A stretch of DNA of 64,000 nt from Adenanthera pavonina (GCA_026686845.1 JAIVEN010000010.1:27130001-27194000); one strand, 5' to 3'. Counted from the first letter of the stretch, positions 36,597 to 49,639 are shown. A program made the numbers and translations. The notes: generated by a model from the sequence alone, not told the origin.

Positions 36597-38994
36597 TGTC
36601 ACACCTTAACCTTAGGAACCATTTACTATTTATTATTAGTAGTTTAGATTCCAATTAGATGTATTTGGAAGCAAATTTGGGCCAAATTTGAAAATTCCAA
36701 AAATTTACCAAAAGTCACTATTCATTTGGTAAATATAAAAATTTGGCTGAACTTTGAAAAATCATAACTAATTCTAGAAAATTCATTTAAGGGTGGTTCA
36801 AATTGCTATATTCATATCTTAAAATACTCTATAAGGGAAAAATATTAATTTAGAATTTTATTAGGCAGATTGCTACAGTAAATTTCGTGAATTTACTTGC
36901 AATTTTACCCTAATTTTTCCAAATTCCATTCCCTAAAATTCCATAATACCATACATTCAATGGTAGTCACATAACACATATAAAATTGATCCAAAACATA
37001 CTTTTATTCATCATCTAGGAGTCACACATAATTTACATATTGTGACATAAAATGTCATTATATTTGATATTACATAAGTATCCAAAATACCCTTAATATT
37101 TCTAAACATTTCTTCATGGATCCTCCTTTATCTCCTTGCCTTTCACATGATTTGAACCTAATCATGGTTAGATATTTGGTGGGGTGAGATTTAAGAAAAT
37201 CCCAATAACATCATAATCCCATTCTTAGCATAATATTTAAAAATAATTGCAAGAAACATGATTTCATTTTGGCATGGTAACATTTAGGATCAAAAGGCAT
37301 CTTTTAGCATGTTCATCATGTTCTTCACATGTTCATGCTTGTTCATGCAAAATTCATAGCATATTCATCATTCTTTCACCATTTTGATCCAACATCATCA
37401 TCATATTCATAACATAAACATGTTTTCTACCTACCAATCATAGAAATACAAGATCTAACAACCATTTAGAAATAAAATGCAAGAAAGGGAAAAGATGTTA
37501 CCTTAAACTTGCAAATTTTCCTTTCCTCTTCTCCTCCTTCTCTCTATAACTCACTCTCTCACTAATATATGGTGGATTTTCGTTTTTGGTGTGAATAATG
37601 GAGGGAAGGAAGAGCCTATTTATAGACAACAAGAAGCAACTCCATCCCTTTGATTAACTTTTGATCCAAGGGCCAAAATTGCACTACATCATCTCTTTTC
37701 TCCACCATACACCTAATTTCTTCACATAATTGTTATCTAATTAATTTTTCCTCTCTTGTCATTAATTTGGATGCCACTTTTATCTCCAAATAAGGTAAAT
37801 ATTGCATCACTATGCTTACATAAGCTTACTTCATCCAAACTTCCAATTTTGACACCTGATCTTTGAAATAGTGTCATGCATGGTGGTTAACTCTTCTCCA
37901 CTCCTTTTGCACGAAATTTTGAGTCCATATTCAGCCCAATATGATGCCTTTAATTATTTGGGCTTAAACCATTTAATTCTAGGCCCAAATTTAACATATA
38001 CCGGGTTTTCGGACTCTAATTATGTAAATTTTGTCTGGTAAAATTTTTCATGCATAAATATATTTAAAATATGAATTTCAAACTCATTATGACCTTAATT
38101 AATCATTTCTAAGCCCATATAATTTATTTTAGAAGATATTTTACTTTATTGGGCTCTAACCAAAAATACCGATAAAATTAGTGCTGATTAGTTTTTCCTG
38201 TAACTTCTCTGCATGGAGGATTATTATAAACCTTCTAATATTATTTTAAACTTATTCTTGATTATTTCATAGTCTACTGGGTCACCTATAATTTAATTAG
38301 CCTGGAAATCGGGTGAATTGGGCTCATTGGGCTCTTTATCCTTTCTTGACATCATTTGAGCTATTCTTGTCAATAATACTTCTGGATTTCCCAAAAATCA
38401 TCCCTAGCCTATTAGGGTTTTCTACACCTTTATTGGGCCTCCATGAATAGTACTTTTGGCTCATTAAGAAACCGGTGCAGTCTTACTGGGCCCGGAATCC
38501 AATTTTTGGCCCAATATCCATTAGACCGATTCTATGGCTATTCAAACCTTATAGAAAAATCCAGTATCTCTTTTTATGCCCTAATATATCTGAGTTTCCT
38601 AATCTAGACTTATTTTGTAATTCTTATTAATTTACAGATTATGGAACTTCGGATCAATTTTCTGCCCAATATATCTATTTTCTGGTTTTACTTATTAGAG
38701 TATAATTTCTTACGAGAATTTTCTTGAATCACCTCCTATAACCAGTCTTAGTAAATACTGGACAGATAATTTGTTTGAGAAAATGACACCTATGTCCCCT
38801 TTCTTGTCTTTTTGCTAATATTTAATATTTTCAATTATGCCATCCAACTTTCTTTGTAATTTGGTCCCTGATCATTCTTTGCAATTTAGTCCCTACTTTG
38901 ATCTACATAAGATATTTAAGCTCTTTTAATTCTAATTATGCAGTAATTTTCTAAACTAGAATTCCAACAAAATCATAAAAGTTTAGATGTTACA
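36597..38994 (-). mobile_element. Solo LTR of family B, reverse orientation
   Basis: It starts TGTCACACCTTAACC, the reverse of a B end, and ends TTTAGATGTTACA, the reverse of a B start. A perfect TSD CAGGG lies at 36592-36596 and 38995-38999. It is 2398 bp with no internal region. The leader with pyrimidine-rich runs near 37510-37560 mirrors purine-rich runs in plus-strand copies. It lies about 650 bp beyond the WAK stop codon. Confidence 0.85.
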
Positions 38995-39646
38995 CAGGGC
39001 CATGGAAGAAAAACAATCCAATTTAATCTATCATGAAACACACAATAATCTTCCTGCAGCCACTTCAAAATCTTATGTGGTCGTATTAGATATAACATTT
39101 CCTCGGGGCTACCACTTGTAATTGGTGGGATAAGATATATTTCCTTTTCGATGTGTTTATTTCTCACCAACATCAAAGATATTTCAGTTTCACTATTTTT
39201 TTTTTGACACCATTAATTATATCCGGTTTCTTGCCAATTTTTTTTTTACTTAAGATACTGCACTATGGCATTCTATATGCATGAAGTAATTACTGATACT
39301 AATTTGAAAAGATCAAGCCTTAGGAATGATCCAAACAAATGCCTTGTTATTGGTCTTATAATACATTACCAACAGAGACTCTAGCCATTGTCCCTTTTTT
39401 TATTATGAGCAAAAAGATAAGTTCCAAAACCAATGTACAAAATGCATGCAAATCTATGAAATACAGCCTATGTGAAAATAGATAAAGGAAGGGTTGCATC
39501 TTATAGATGCACTTTCAGACAAACTTAAGTGTCTGGTCAAGAAAAAGAAAAAAAAAAGACAAACTTACATAGTGGAGTAAAATTTTTGTAAGACCTACGA
39601 GAATGAAAAGGGCTAAAACGCACAAACACATGTGACTACTAAAAGA
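38995..39646. other. 3' flank of the WAK gene
   Basis: No ORF with coding character. It must contain the 3' UTR and polyadenylation site of the minus-strand WAK gene, but I cannot fix the site. Confidence 0.4.
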
Positions 39647-42600
39647 TCATCGCCCATTTGCAATCTCAAATGCTGCTTGCTTCTGTATGTTATCATAGCC
39701 TGCAACTGTAATGCTAGCACTAGCACCCCCATATGCATCAGATACATGACCAAGTAAGTATTCACTTTCTTCTGCCGTCATATCCTCGTCCTTCCCCCAG
39801 TGATGCTTTTCTATTGCAGTCAGACCTTCTAACTCCATTACTACTTCTTTCATACTTGGCCTTTCCTCTCCATTAACTTTAAGGCACCTCCTTGCCAATA
39901 AGGCTACTTCCTTTAGCTGAATTGCATTTTTCTTTTGGTCTATCACTTGCATATCAAGAATTTCCCACAAGCGGTCTTCTCTCATTGATGATATGAAGTA
40001 CGCAGCCAACTTATTGAATTCAGTTGCTTTCTTCCCTGTGAGTAACTCCACAAGCACAACCCCAAAGCTATAAACATCACTCTTCTCATTCAATTGACCT
40101 GTTTGGAGGTACTCTGGATCCAAGTATCCTATTGTTCCCTGAACCACAGTGGCAACATGAGTTTCTTCAAGATGAAAAAGTCTTGATGCTCCAAAATCAG
40201 ACACCTTTGCTCTGTCATTGTGGTCTAATAGTATGTTGGAAGATTTAATATCTCGATGAATAATTGGAATAGAAGCAGCAGAGTGTAAATATGAAATGGC
40301 TCCAGCAGTTTCTGTAGCTATTCTCAGACGAGTATCCCATGTGATATTAGAGCACTCATTCTTTTGTGGATCTATGTGGTCAAGAAGAGTACCATTGTCT
40401 ATAAACTCATAAACTAATAAAGGGACTTCAGTTTCAAGACAGCATCCCAAAAGTTTGACCACATTTCTATGGTTGATTTGGGAAAGTACAAACACTTCAT
40501 TGATGAAATCTTTCATATGTCGAGGATCTCCTCCTACTCTGAACTTCTTAATGGCGACAGGTGTGTGGCCTAGTAATATACCCTTGTAAACTATGCCTTG
40601 TCCTCCACAACCTAGGATTCTGCTTTCATCAAAGTTGTTTGTGGCATTATTAAGCTCAATTTCTGTAAATATCTTGGTTCTCTCGTTATATCCTTCTTGT
40701 TGTGAAAGTTGTTGTAATAGCATGTTTCCTCCATTTTGTTCAAAATTCCTTTGTCTGAGTTGTTTCAGAGTTCTTTGCTTTTGAGCCCAACATAATGTGG
40801 AGACTAGTGTAAAGACGAACAACAAAGCCACACTAACACCTTCAAGCAATGGAGTACAGGATGTGATTTTGAGCAAAAAAACAAAAATTTTACTTTAATA
40901 ATTGTCAAGATGCAAATCCCATACGCACTTTTCTCCAATCCAAAGTCCAAAATGAACCATAAATAATAAACCATATATGCTTTGAACTTGAAGATGAAAG
41001 CAAGACCTTCATATTAATCGATGTAATAGAGCTAAAAGAAACTGATATTTTGATAGTTTTGAAAAAAATTTGAATTTTAAAACATATTTGTATTTTGAAA
41101 TTAGAAAATAAAATATATTTGGTATAATTTTAAATTTTCAACTTTTTGAAATTTTGTTGTTATTTTTTTTTTTGGCAATTTAAATTAAAACAATATATAT
41201 AATTAAGTTTGTTTCCATGTGGATAAACTAAGTGCCAAATATAATCTCAAGTATTTCAAATCCAAAAGTAATTTTAATAAACATTATCCAAACAAAATCA
41301 ATTCTCTCAAAATTATATTTTAAAAAAGTTTCCAAATAGAAATTAGGGTAACGAAACCTACTTTTATTCAAAATTAATATCCAAAATCACTTTCTTCTAA
41401 AATTATTTGTGAACAAATTTTCTAAAAATAAAAATAAAAAGGTTTTGTGAACAAATTTTTATTTTTAAAATTCATTCCAAAAACTATTTTGTAAAAGAAA
41501 AAAATTAAAACCAAACAGATAGTTCTTAATTCGTATGCTTACCTAATGAAATTATAAGGATAAGATTAGAAGTGTCCCGAGTGCAGCCTGTTCCATTTTT
41601 TAAGCCATCGCCCTTATCTCCTCTGGGACAAGAACAAGTGTAGCTACCATTCAAATTGTGGCATACCGCTTTGTCACTGCAATTATTCAATGCGTCGCTG
41701 CTGCACTCATCCACATCTAAATAACGTTTATAGCAAATCCCAGTTAAACCTATAGAACAACTTTATCATATATCCTATGTCAGAAAAATAGAGAGGAAGT
41801 AGTAGTACACAAGTACCTTGGCAGCCGCCATCGGGGAATGAGAGGTAAGGGTTGCCTTGGAACCCTTGTTTACATTTGCAGAAGTAGCCAATTTCACTTT
41901 CTGAATCTTGGCATTCGCTGTTGCCGACGCAGGCATAGCTGCTTGTATTTTTCTGGGCTTCAACGCATGTCTGACCGTCAACAGCCCAATTCAGAACCAC
42001 AGGAGATTTTGTTGTGTTGCCTAGATTGAGAAGGTCTTGGGTGGTAAAATTGAAGGATCCATCTTCAGCAACAAAAGCATAGCTGCAGGGATTGAAGTCC
42101 AGCACGCTGCTATGGTTATAAAAACTGGATACAGTAACATTGTAACTCATAATGCCTTTGGGAAAAGTGGTTTGGCAGCAACCAACGCCAGAGCAGGACC
42201 CGTTAGTCACGGTGGTCAAGTTATTGCAAATCGACATGCAGCCCTGAAAATTGTCTCCGGTAAGGTCTGAGATGTAACCGAAGGTGTCACACCCGACTGC
42301 GGTGAATTTGTTCTTTGTATGGGATATGCTAAACTCCTGAATCCTGAAGAACCCACGCGACCTATTATTGGATCCGTTGTGATCATAACAATCGCGTCCT
42401 AGCCAACTCGAGACGCGCATCTCACCAGTATCCACGGAGATATCGAGAACTTGGATGTTGCTTTTTCTTAAATATGCGATGGGGTGTCCAGAGGAAGATA
42501 TGGTGCAGTTAATAAAGAAAGTAGGATCTTTGAAGCAGTTTTCGTTTGTGCCAAAGGGATACGGGATGATCAGGTCCCCGCACTCGTTATCGCAACCCAC

Positions 42601-42681
42601 TTTTGGTGGTGGTGGTGGTGCTGCCGCGGCCAGTGTGCAGGCCACTAAACCTACTCTCAGAAGCAATGCACTTAACCCCAT
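39647..42681 (-). CDS. Wall-associated receptor kinase (WAK), three exons
   Basis: Exons on the minus strand: 42681-41817, 41716-41543 and 40839-39647. Introns of 100 and 703 bp have GT..AG ends (CAAG|GTACTT..TTTAG|AT; TTAG|GTAAGC..GAAG|GTGT), and the joined frame stays open for about 743 residues. The product is a plasma-membrane receptor kinase; the family binds pectin or oligogalacturonides in the wall. Order: signal peptide (about 1-21), GUB_WAK_bind domain (CGDLIIPYPFG near 34-44, many Cys), a Cys-rich EGF-like segment, calcium-binding EGF (DVDEC at 289, encoded by exon 2, as usual in WAKs), membrane helix (about 340-364), then Ser/Thr kinase with GCGGQG (423-428), Lys 444, HRD 541-543 and DFG 561-563. 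All catalytic motifs are intact, so it is an active RD-type kinase by inference. The start is the ATG at 42681; a GTG just before it is not used and an in-frame TGA lies at 42714-42712. The loop after ELLTGKKA looks several residues shorter than in typical WAKs. Ligand unknown. Confidence 0.93.
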
Positions 42682-42734
42682 CACTGTGATCTTAATTGTG
42701 TGCTTTCTGGTTCAAGAAAGCAACCAAATTCAGG

Positions 42735-42746
42735 CCTTTTATATCC
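42735..42746 (-). promoter_or_regulatory. TATA box of the WAK gene
   Basis: Reading the minus strand, GATATAAAAGG lies about 55 bp upstream of the ATG, giving a short leader of roughly 25 bases. A TTTGACTT element near 42846-42853 (minus strand) fits the W-box core TTGAC, bound by WRKY factors and common in WAK promoters; one short match is weak evidence. Confidence 0.55.
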
Positions 42747-43619
42747 CAAGTATCTGTCCCCACAATTCATGAATAAGCCCACTCCACTCTCTCTTCAACT
42801 TGTTTTACGCGTTAAGAGAAAAAAACAAAGAAAGATGGACTTGATCAAGTCAAAGACCTCGGGATTGATCAGCTCTTCAATATGAATGAGAATACATAGC
42901 AAAGACCCGACGTACGGATCAGTTATGTAGGTTCATATCTCCGTGTGCAAAGGAGATGTTGACGAAGACTCTCTCGCTTTGCATGGCCAAGTCGCCTCGT
43001 GGTTCATTCAACACAAGGATTAGATAATGAAAGCTCATTCAGGTTTCATGTTTTTCGACTAACTGGAAAAATCGGATCACCAAGACCAACTTGCATTGCA
43101 TTCCGGAGCCTAATAATTATCAAATTAAATTACCCCTTGGTTGCCCAAAGAAAATTAATGTATCATTTTAATATTTTTATTTATTTCTTAAGAACATGTC
43201 GGATTAATTCGAGTAGACAAATTAATGTGAAATGCTTTAAATAAACATGAAAATGTAGACAAATCAACGGCATGTCCTCACTAAACTATTGCATCACTTG
43301 CGGAAGAACAATACTAAAGTTTACACAATTTATGATTCCCACAGGGCGATAGTTGCTGCAAAATATTATATATTTAGTTTGAGAAATCGTGAAAATGTGT
43401 GGGCAATAAAATTAAAGCAGCTACCCCACTTGCCTCTGCGGACGTATCAGCTGCCATCAACATCTCAAACTTAATTTAACACCAAAATGCTTCAATTTCT
43501 CGCATAGAATGGGTTTTTTTATTAATTAGATACTTGATTTAAATAACTATAAACTTCTATATCTTGAAGTATCAATTATTTTTTATTTCAGCCCACCTTG
43601 AAGTATCAATTATTAAATA
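42747..43619. other. Upstream region of the WAK gene
   Basis: Non-coding; it presumably holds the WAK promoter. Several short ORFs on the plus strand show no coding character. Confidence 0.4.
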
Positions 43620-43920
43620 TTTCCTCTATTCCATAATATAAGGGACAATTGAGAGAGTTTCCATATTTCAAAATATAAAGAACATATGGAAAATGTCCGG
43701 TATATTTAATAACTTTTTTTTTTAAAATATCCTTAATTAAGATGATATATTTTCAATATAATTCATTTATATTAATTGTCTGATGGAAAAATTATTAACA
43801 TTAAATGAGAGTATTTTTGAAAACTACTTTATATTCTAGATAAATTTATTATTTTCTTTAATTTGTATGATTTTATCTTTTATTCCTTATATTAAGAAAT
43901 CTAGAGAAGAGTGGATGAAG
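43620..43920. mobile_element. Stowaway-like MITE (Tc1/mariner type)
   Basis: About 300 bp flanked by TA. The left end TTTCCTCTATTCCATAATAT and the right end, read in reverse as CTTCATCCACTC..CTTAATATAAGG, are degenerate versions of the CTCCCTCCGTCCC..ATAAG ends of plant Stowaway elements. No transposase. Confidence 0.55.
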
Positions 43921-44279
43921 TATATATTTACATTGTTGAAAAATTAATATACATATCTATAACAGTTATTACAAGTTTCAACGTCATTAATTGACCAGTA
44001 GCTCTTTAATGACCAGTAGCTCTCTATTTATATTGACCAATAGGTCTCAATCAAATAAAACCTACTAGTCAATTAAGTGTGTTGAGAACAAATAAATTTC
44101 AAATAAAAAAAAAAGATAAGATTACCAAAATACCCTTAGGCCTTCCCTCCCCCTCCTCCTCCTCGTTGCCCTGGTCTACAGTAGCCAATCAACAGTTTTT
44201 TGCGGCAATCAACGATGGTGGCCACGGTAAGCTAGTCAAAGATGATTTTGCAGCCTAAATGGTTCTTCTAGTGGCTTGC

Positions 44280-44770
44280 AACTTCTTTTTAAAAACTTGA
44301 AATTTGCTGATCACTCTGAATTTTCAACTTTATTTCTAAATTTTTATGACTAATTGTTTTAGTTGTTTTTAACTTCTTTTCTAGAATTTGTAACATACTT
44401 ATTCTAAATTTACAATTCATTTCCTAAATATTTACATTGAATTATTCCAATAATTTGCAACTTTTTTTAAAAAATTTGTGACTTTATTACTCTAAATTTG
44501 CAATTTGGTTTCAGAATTTTAAAATTTTGGAAATTTCAAACCACTCAATTCATGCATAGAAAACTTTTTGAAGTTGAGTTGCAAATTCATACTATGTAAG
44601 TTGCAAATTCTAGAAATGAAGTTTCAAACCACAAGATTTTTTCAAAGTAAAAAATAGGAAATAAAGTTGGAAATTTAGACTAACAAATTACAAAGTTTAG
44701 AAAAGAAGTTACAAACTATAGGAAATTCATCAAATCAAAGTATAAAAGCAAAATCATTTTGAGAACAAAT
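44280..44770. repeat. Long imperfect inverted repeat
   Basis: The left arm has AACTTCTTTTCTAGAATTTG followed by AACTTATTCTAAATTT-like words (near 44365-44420). The right arm carries the same words in reverse complement (for example near 44690-44720 and 44605-44625). The arms are diverged and AT-rich. It may be a foldback element; no TSD was determined. Confidence 0.4.
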
Positions 44771-44833
44771 TTTCTATTTTTAAAATTTATTTCAAAATTC
44801 TATTAATATATATATGCATCCAAATGAATAGTT

Positions 44834-45216
44834 CACTACAACATTTTAAGCTACTACAACAGTACATTTTGCAATAGGCAAAAAAATTTTGTCTAATGAA
44901 TAAATAGGCAACAATTTCTCAAGTGTAATCATTAACTTGCACTTTAAAGAACAATTTTTTGGTAATATTTGAAAATTGTAGCCTAAATTGCAATAGGCAA
45001 TAGTGTTCAGCATGTTGCCTTGTATTTTTTAAATAGTTAACAAAAGATAACTACCTAAAAAAGATCTATTAATGCAATAGCTGTTACCTGTTGTGTATAT
45101 GAATAAGCAACAATTATTACTTGTTGTCATATTTTTTTAAATAGAAGACAAGATATTAGTGTTGCTTATAACATTTTTATTATCCAACATTAATAGAGAT
45201 GTTCAATCAACCTAGT
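44834..45216 (+). repeat. Possible CACTA-type terminus with subterminal repeats
   Basis: It begins CACTACAACATTTTAAGC and is followed by repeated GCAATAGGCAA words (44870, 44905, 44990) and TTGTTGCC/GGCAACA-like forms, a layout seen at the ends of CACTA elements. The partner end was not found; the family-A LTR follows at 45222. Confidence 0.4.
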
Positions 45217-45221
45217 AACCC

Positions 45222-47512
45222 TGTAACACCTCTCATGTTATCTTTCTTGACATTGTGTTCAGAACTGGAGAAAACAGGACGGAGGAAGACTCAAGTGGAG
45301 TTTGGAAGAGCTCCACACGATGGTAAGAAGCAAGGCCGCCGCGACGAGAACAATTTCAATGGCATTGTTTCAGCCGAAACTTGTGGAGCCACAGTGAGGT
45401 ATGTTGAGGCCACGGTGAGATTCAGGATTTTTGTTTAAATCCAAATCATTCCGGATGATCGGAAAGAAAGGAAACGGAGGGAGCGACGAGGAGCTGTGCT
45501 AAGGTTTGTGTTTTCTAGCCGTTGAGAGTGATTTTCGGACTTCAAGAACTTGGATTCAAGTGGATAAGTGTTCTCTACTCCTCCTTCTCTATTTTCTTCG
45601 GTTGGAATTTGGGATTTTCGATTGTGAGTTTGGATTTCTGGTTTAGGACAAAATCCCCCAATTGAAATGGATGAAATAGGGTTAATGAAGTGTGTTGTGG
45701 TGTTGTTGTTGCTTGGGTGTTAGTTTTGAAGGGATTATATGTGTTTAGAGCTTAACCCTAGGTTGTTTTCGGTTTAAACTCTAGGGAATTCAAGGTGTAG
45801 GTGGTTGAGTAGTATTTGAATGGTCCCTAAGAGCTTAATAATGCATAAAAGGGGTGTTGAAACCTTGGGTTAGGTTAAAGTGGTTGAATTGTGATATTTA
45901 GATATTTGGTATATGTGGTTAATTGAAGAATTGTGTTATTATGAAAGTTATTTGGTTAATTGAGAGGGGTTCAAGAGTGTTGAGCAATTCGAGAAGTTCG
46001 TGGAACTCACGCGTGTGATATTGACAATCTGAGGTAACCGGGTGTTTGTTTATATTGCATTATTGATATTGTATGATAATGCGTATATTTGTGTATATAT
46101 GCATGTCTCTTTTATACTATGATATTGATGTGTTTGTGTGTACTATTTTTATATATATTGTGGTATGCATACAATTAGATGATGATGATGAGATATGTGA
46201 TGATGACATTAATATGATATGATATTATGATACATAAGCATCACCACATGACATTGTGAGACTGTGATTTATGGTGGATGGAGTGGTGATGATGTGATGA
46301 CGATATGATGTATGATGATATATATATATATATATATGTTAGAGAGGATAAGGATAGATTATATATGTTAGGGAGAATAAGGTTGGATATATATATGTTA
46401 GGGAAGATAAGGTTAGATATATATGTTAGGGAGAATAAAGGTGGATTATATGTGTTAGGGAGGATAAAGATGGAAGTCCCTATGAGGGCGACATGCATTT
46501 TATTCATTTTTCCATTGCATTCATGAATTGTGTGTGATATATGTATATATGTATGTGTGTGATTATTCCCAGTTACTGAGACATTGTCTCACACCCCTCT
46601 CCCATAAACAAACCTTTCAGGTAACGGTTCTGGCATTAGTCCAAAGAAGACGCAGGAGTAGCTACATACATGTGAATACTCTATGTAATGTTTGTAAATT
46701 GGATATTGTATCTTGTGCCAAGTAGGATAGAAGATTTTGTAATGGATGTATGACATTGTAAGGATTGTTATGGATGTGGTATGTATAGTTATATGTGGAA
46801 ATGAGGTTGTTTGTAGTATGTATGTTGTGTGTACATGTTATGTATGGTGAAAGTTGGTTTTGGGCCTGATTGGTATGTTTAAGGGCCTATAGCCCATTTT
46901 GTCCAATTCAAGTTCAAGGGGGTCGAATCTCAGAGAAGTGCTTCCTTTGAGGTGAAACCTCTATAAACAAGTTGGTTTGTTTGGACCTATATGATTGGTC
47001 TCCGAATAGCCAGTTGCCTTTGGTGGCAATTAGAGATAGTTAATGGTGAGTTTTGGTCAATAAGTGGCCAAAACGGTGTCAGGGGTTCAGAATCTCCATA
47101 AGGAGTTAGATTAATGTGAGGTTGGTGTCTATAAATAGATTAGAACTAGATTGACTTGTAGGAGTTAGAATCGAGTCAATCGAAGGTCGGAGCATAGAGT
47201 TATACGTGTCAGAAGTTCATCCCGGAGTGTAGAAGTTGTTGATGTGGAATATCAGCATGAGGCGCCGCGGCTCCAAAGTCCAGGCCACAACGCCAGTGAG
47301 GTCAGAAGCAAGTGCAGAACAAGGGAGGCCTAAGCCATGGTGGTACTGTAGTGGCCACGGCCCTAGCCCATTTTCTGGCATTTTTGAGTTCGTTTCCACA
47401 GTTCTGAAGTTGTGAGAAGTTAATTTCAGTTGTTTTGAGGTGGTTGGGTTGTGTTTGGTTGGATTTTGAAGTTTTTGGTCAAGTCTGGAGGTATAGGAGG
47501 TAGGGTGTTACA
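45222..47512 (+). mobile_element. Solo LTR of family A
   Basis: It starts TGTAACACCTCTCATG and ends AGGGTGTTACA. A perfect TSD AACCC lies at 45217-45221 and 47513-47517. It is 2291 bp with no internal region. It carries the family's landmarks, such as TTACTGAGACATTGTCTCAC at 46574 and GGTCGGAGCATAGAG near 47187, plus a private minisatellite. Confidence 0.85.
46334..46475 (+). repeat. Minisatellite of five 28-30 bp units
   Basis: Units of the form ATATGTTAGGGAGAATAAGG + TTGGATAT, starting near 46334, 46363, 46393, 46421 and 46449, after a TA run. I do not see it in the other family-A copies, so it probably expanded locally. The TTAGGG inside is not a telomere array. Confidence 0.75.
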
Positions 47513-47517
47513 AACCC

Positions 47518-49639
47518 AATAGGTCCAATTCTACCTAGCATATTGGGTTGACTTGAAGACTGAGTTGGGTTGGATACCAGGTTGGGGTTAAACTCGGTCT
47601 TACCTAGCCTGGGCGTGTTTATAATTATATATATTCTAAAATTCTTTCATAAAAATTAATTTTATATTTTTTATACACCATATGTAATAAATTGACTTCA
47701 TTATTATCATGAATATTTTTAAAATTTAAATCATATAATTTTATGTAATATGTTAAATTGATTTCGTAATATTATATAAAAGTAATTTATGACTATTAAC
47801 AATTTATAATTTTTAAAATGTTATTTTTTATTTAATATTATTTTTCATAGGAAATGTGTTTTGGATTAATATAATCATATTTTGTTAATAATTAAATTAA
47901 TTTATTAATTTGTTAAAATAATTTTTTAGGATCAAGTCAAAACTAGTTTCATGTATCAAGTTGGCTCGGTCTAGCCTGACTTTACAAAGTTTGGATATCA
48001 GGTTGACTATCAACCTGACCTTCCCAATCTTTGTGCACCTCTAAACATTACACATATTTTCCTATTAACTTTTTCTTTGTAATTTCTAAAAGAAAAAGAA
48101 ATGAACAAATTTTTATACTAAAAAAACTAAAATCTATAACTGTTAATAATGAAACCTATAATTTTTTTAATACCAAAACCTTTATCACTCTTTTGTTTTT
48201 TTTAACAAAATAGTTTGCCTAAAAAAAATAAAAATAAAAATTTTCTTATTTAAAAACTTTAATTTTGTATAATTTTTAATTTTAATATTAGGAAGAAGGA
48301 AAAAAATGAAGCACGCCTTCAGTAATGAAGCCCACGAACAAAACATGAAATCCACAAACACAATTTGTACCATCTTGAGAATCCCTAATCTTTATCGCCT
48401 TTGGTAGCTCATCCATCTAATCTATTACTTTCTCCTTCTTAACTTACCTTCTCATCTTTCTTGCCGATCGTGGGTCTATAAATTTCAATTGAATGGGTCT
48501 TTGAGCTTCGCCTTCTCATCGTGGGTCTCTATCACCGACAAGGTTCACTAGATCTGTCTCTACCATCGATGAGGTTCAGTGGGCCTCTCAATTCCTAAGC
48601 TCTGTCACCAAGGTTTAGTGTTTCGACCTTCTTTTATGGGTCTCTGTTGCCAAGGTTCACTAGGTCTTTCGACCAAAGTCATATGAGCTTCATTTGTGGT
48701 TTCACATTTGTGCTCCATTCATGTTAAACCATATAAGCTAATACTTAACAATTTAACTATTTATATAGTGGTGTAGTTGGATTCTTTGTGATGATGCTAC
48801 ATAATTTTATTCATTTTGTGGGTCCCTTATACTATTTTATATGCTTTACACACTGATATGCTATCAGATTCATGTGCACTCTACTTGTAAATGAGAAAAT
48901 TAATTATTGGATTTGCTTTCCTTTTTGCATTGGAGCATTACTTAACAACTCAAATGGTCCCCCTATTTTAGGTCATATAAGTCATTCTCAAACCTTAGTA
49001 GGGCCATTATTCAATGAATATAATCATTTTCATTTACTATTATATATCCTTTGCACTATTTCAACTTACAAAAATTGATGAGGGTATTTCAGCTTTTATG
49101 GTCAGTTCACGTGTATTGATGAGGGTATTGAGCTTTTATAAGGAAGGCCATTTCATCAATTTATTCCTTATCCCATTTATGGATTTAGTGGGGTGGTCAA
49201 TCCAATTCAAAAGGTGGTTTTATGTATGAATGATTTTCTCTTTTTTTTTTTTTGGGCATTGATGTGGTCCTATGTTGATATTAATGGATTCAATGTGCCA
49301 GTGGCAAGGATGACATTATCTTGTACATTCATGGATAGGGACCATAATAATTTGGGTTATGTTGCTTCAAATTAGAGTAAGAGTTAATTGTATGCTCCCT
49401 TTGGTTTCATATATATTCTGTAGAAGAGATTCTAGTGCTAAAAAAAGAATAAAATCATAAAACACTAGACGATTAGTAAATTTGGGTCATTTACACATTA
49501 GAATAGCAAGGCTAAAGCATGATACTCTTAATCATTACCTTATGTCTTTCTCCTATTGATGTTAATAGTAGAGCCAAATTACCTATGTTCTTTTGTTTTT
49601 TGTCATCTTTTTCTTATTCTTCTTACTCTGCCTCTGTCA
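47518..49639. other. Intergenic DNA with a small degenerate repeat
   Basis: AT-rich with no gene seen. At about 48510-48680 a pattern GGGTCTCT..CACC..AAGGTTCACTAG recurs three or four times at roughly 40-50 bp spacing, heavily diverged. A T run lies at 49241-49253. Confidence 0.4.

Noticed and set aside
40840..40876. Separate kinase gene starting MLKITSC
   Set aside because: This start lies in intron 2; the acceptor at 40841-40840 joins the membrane helix in frame with exon 2.
41728..41816. Continuation of WAK exon 1 past the donor site
   Set aside because: It is intron: the donor CAAG|GTACTT and the acceptor at 41717 restore the EGF domain in frame, while the extension has no family likeness.
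42682..42684. GTG as start codon of the WAK gene
   Set aside because: The next codon is ATG and is followed by a normal signal peptide; plants rarely start at GTG.
46340..46480. Interstitial telomere repeats (TTAGGG words)
   Set aside because: The words occur once per 28-30 bp minisatellite unit and are not TTTAGGG tandems.
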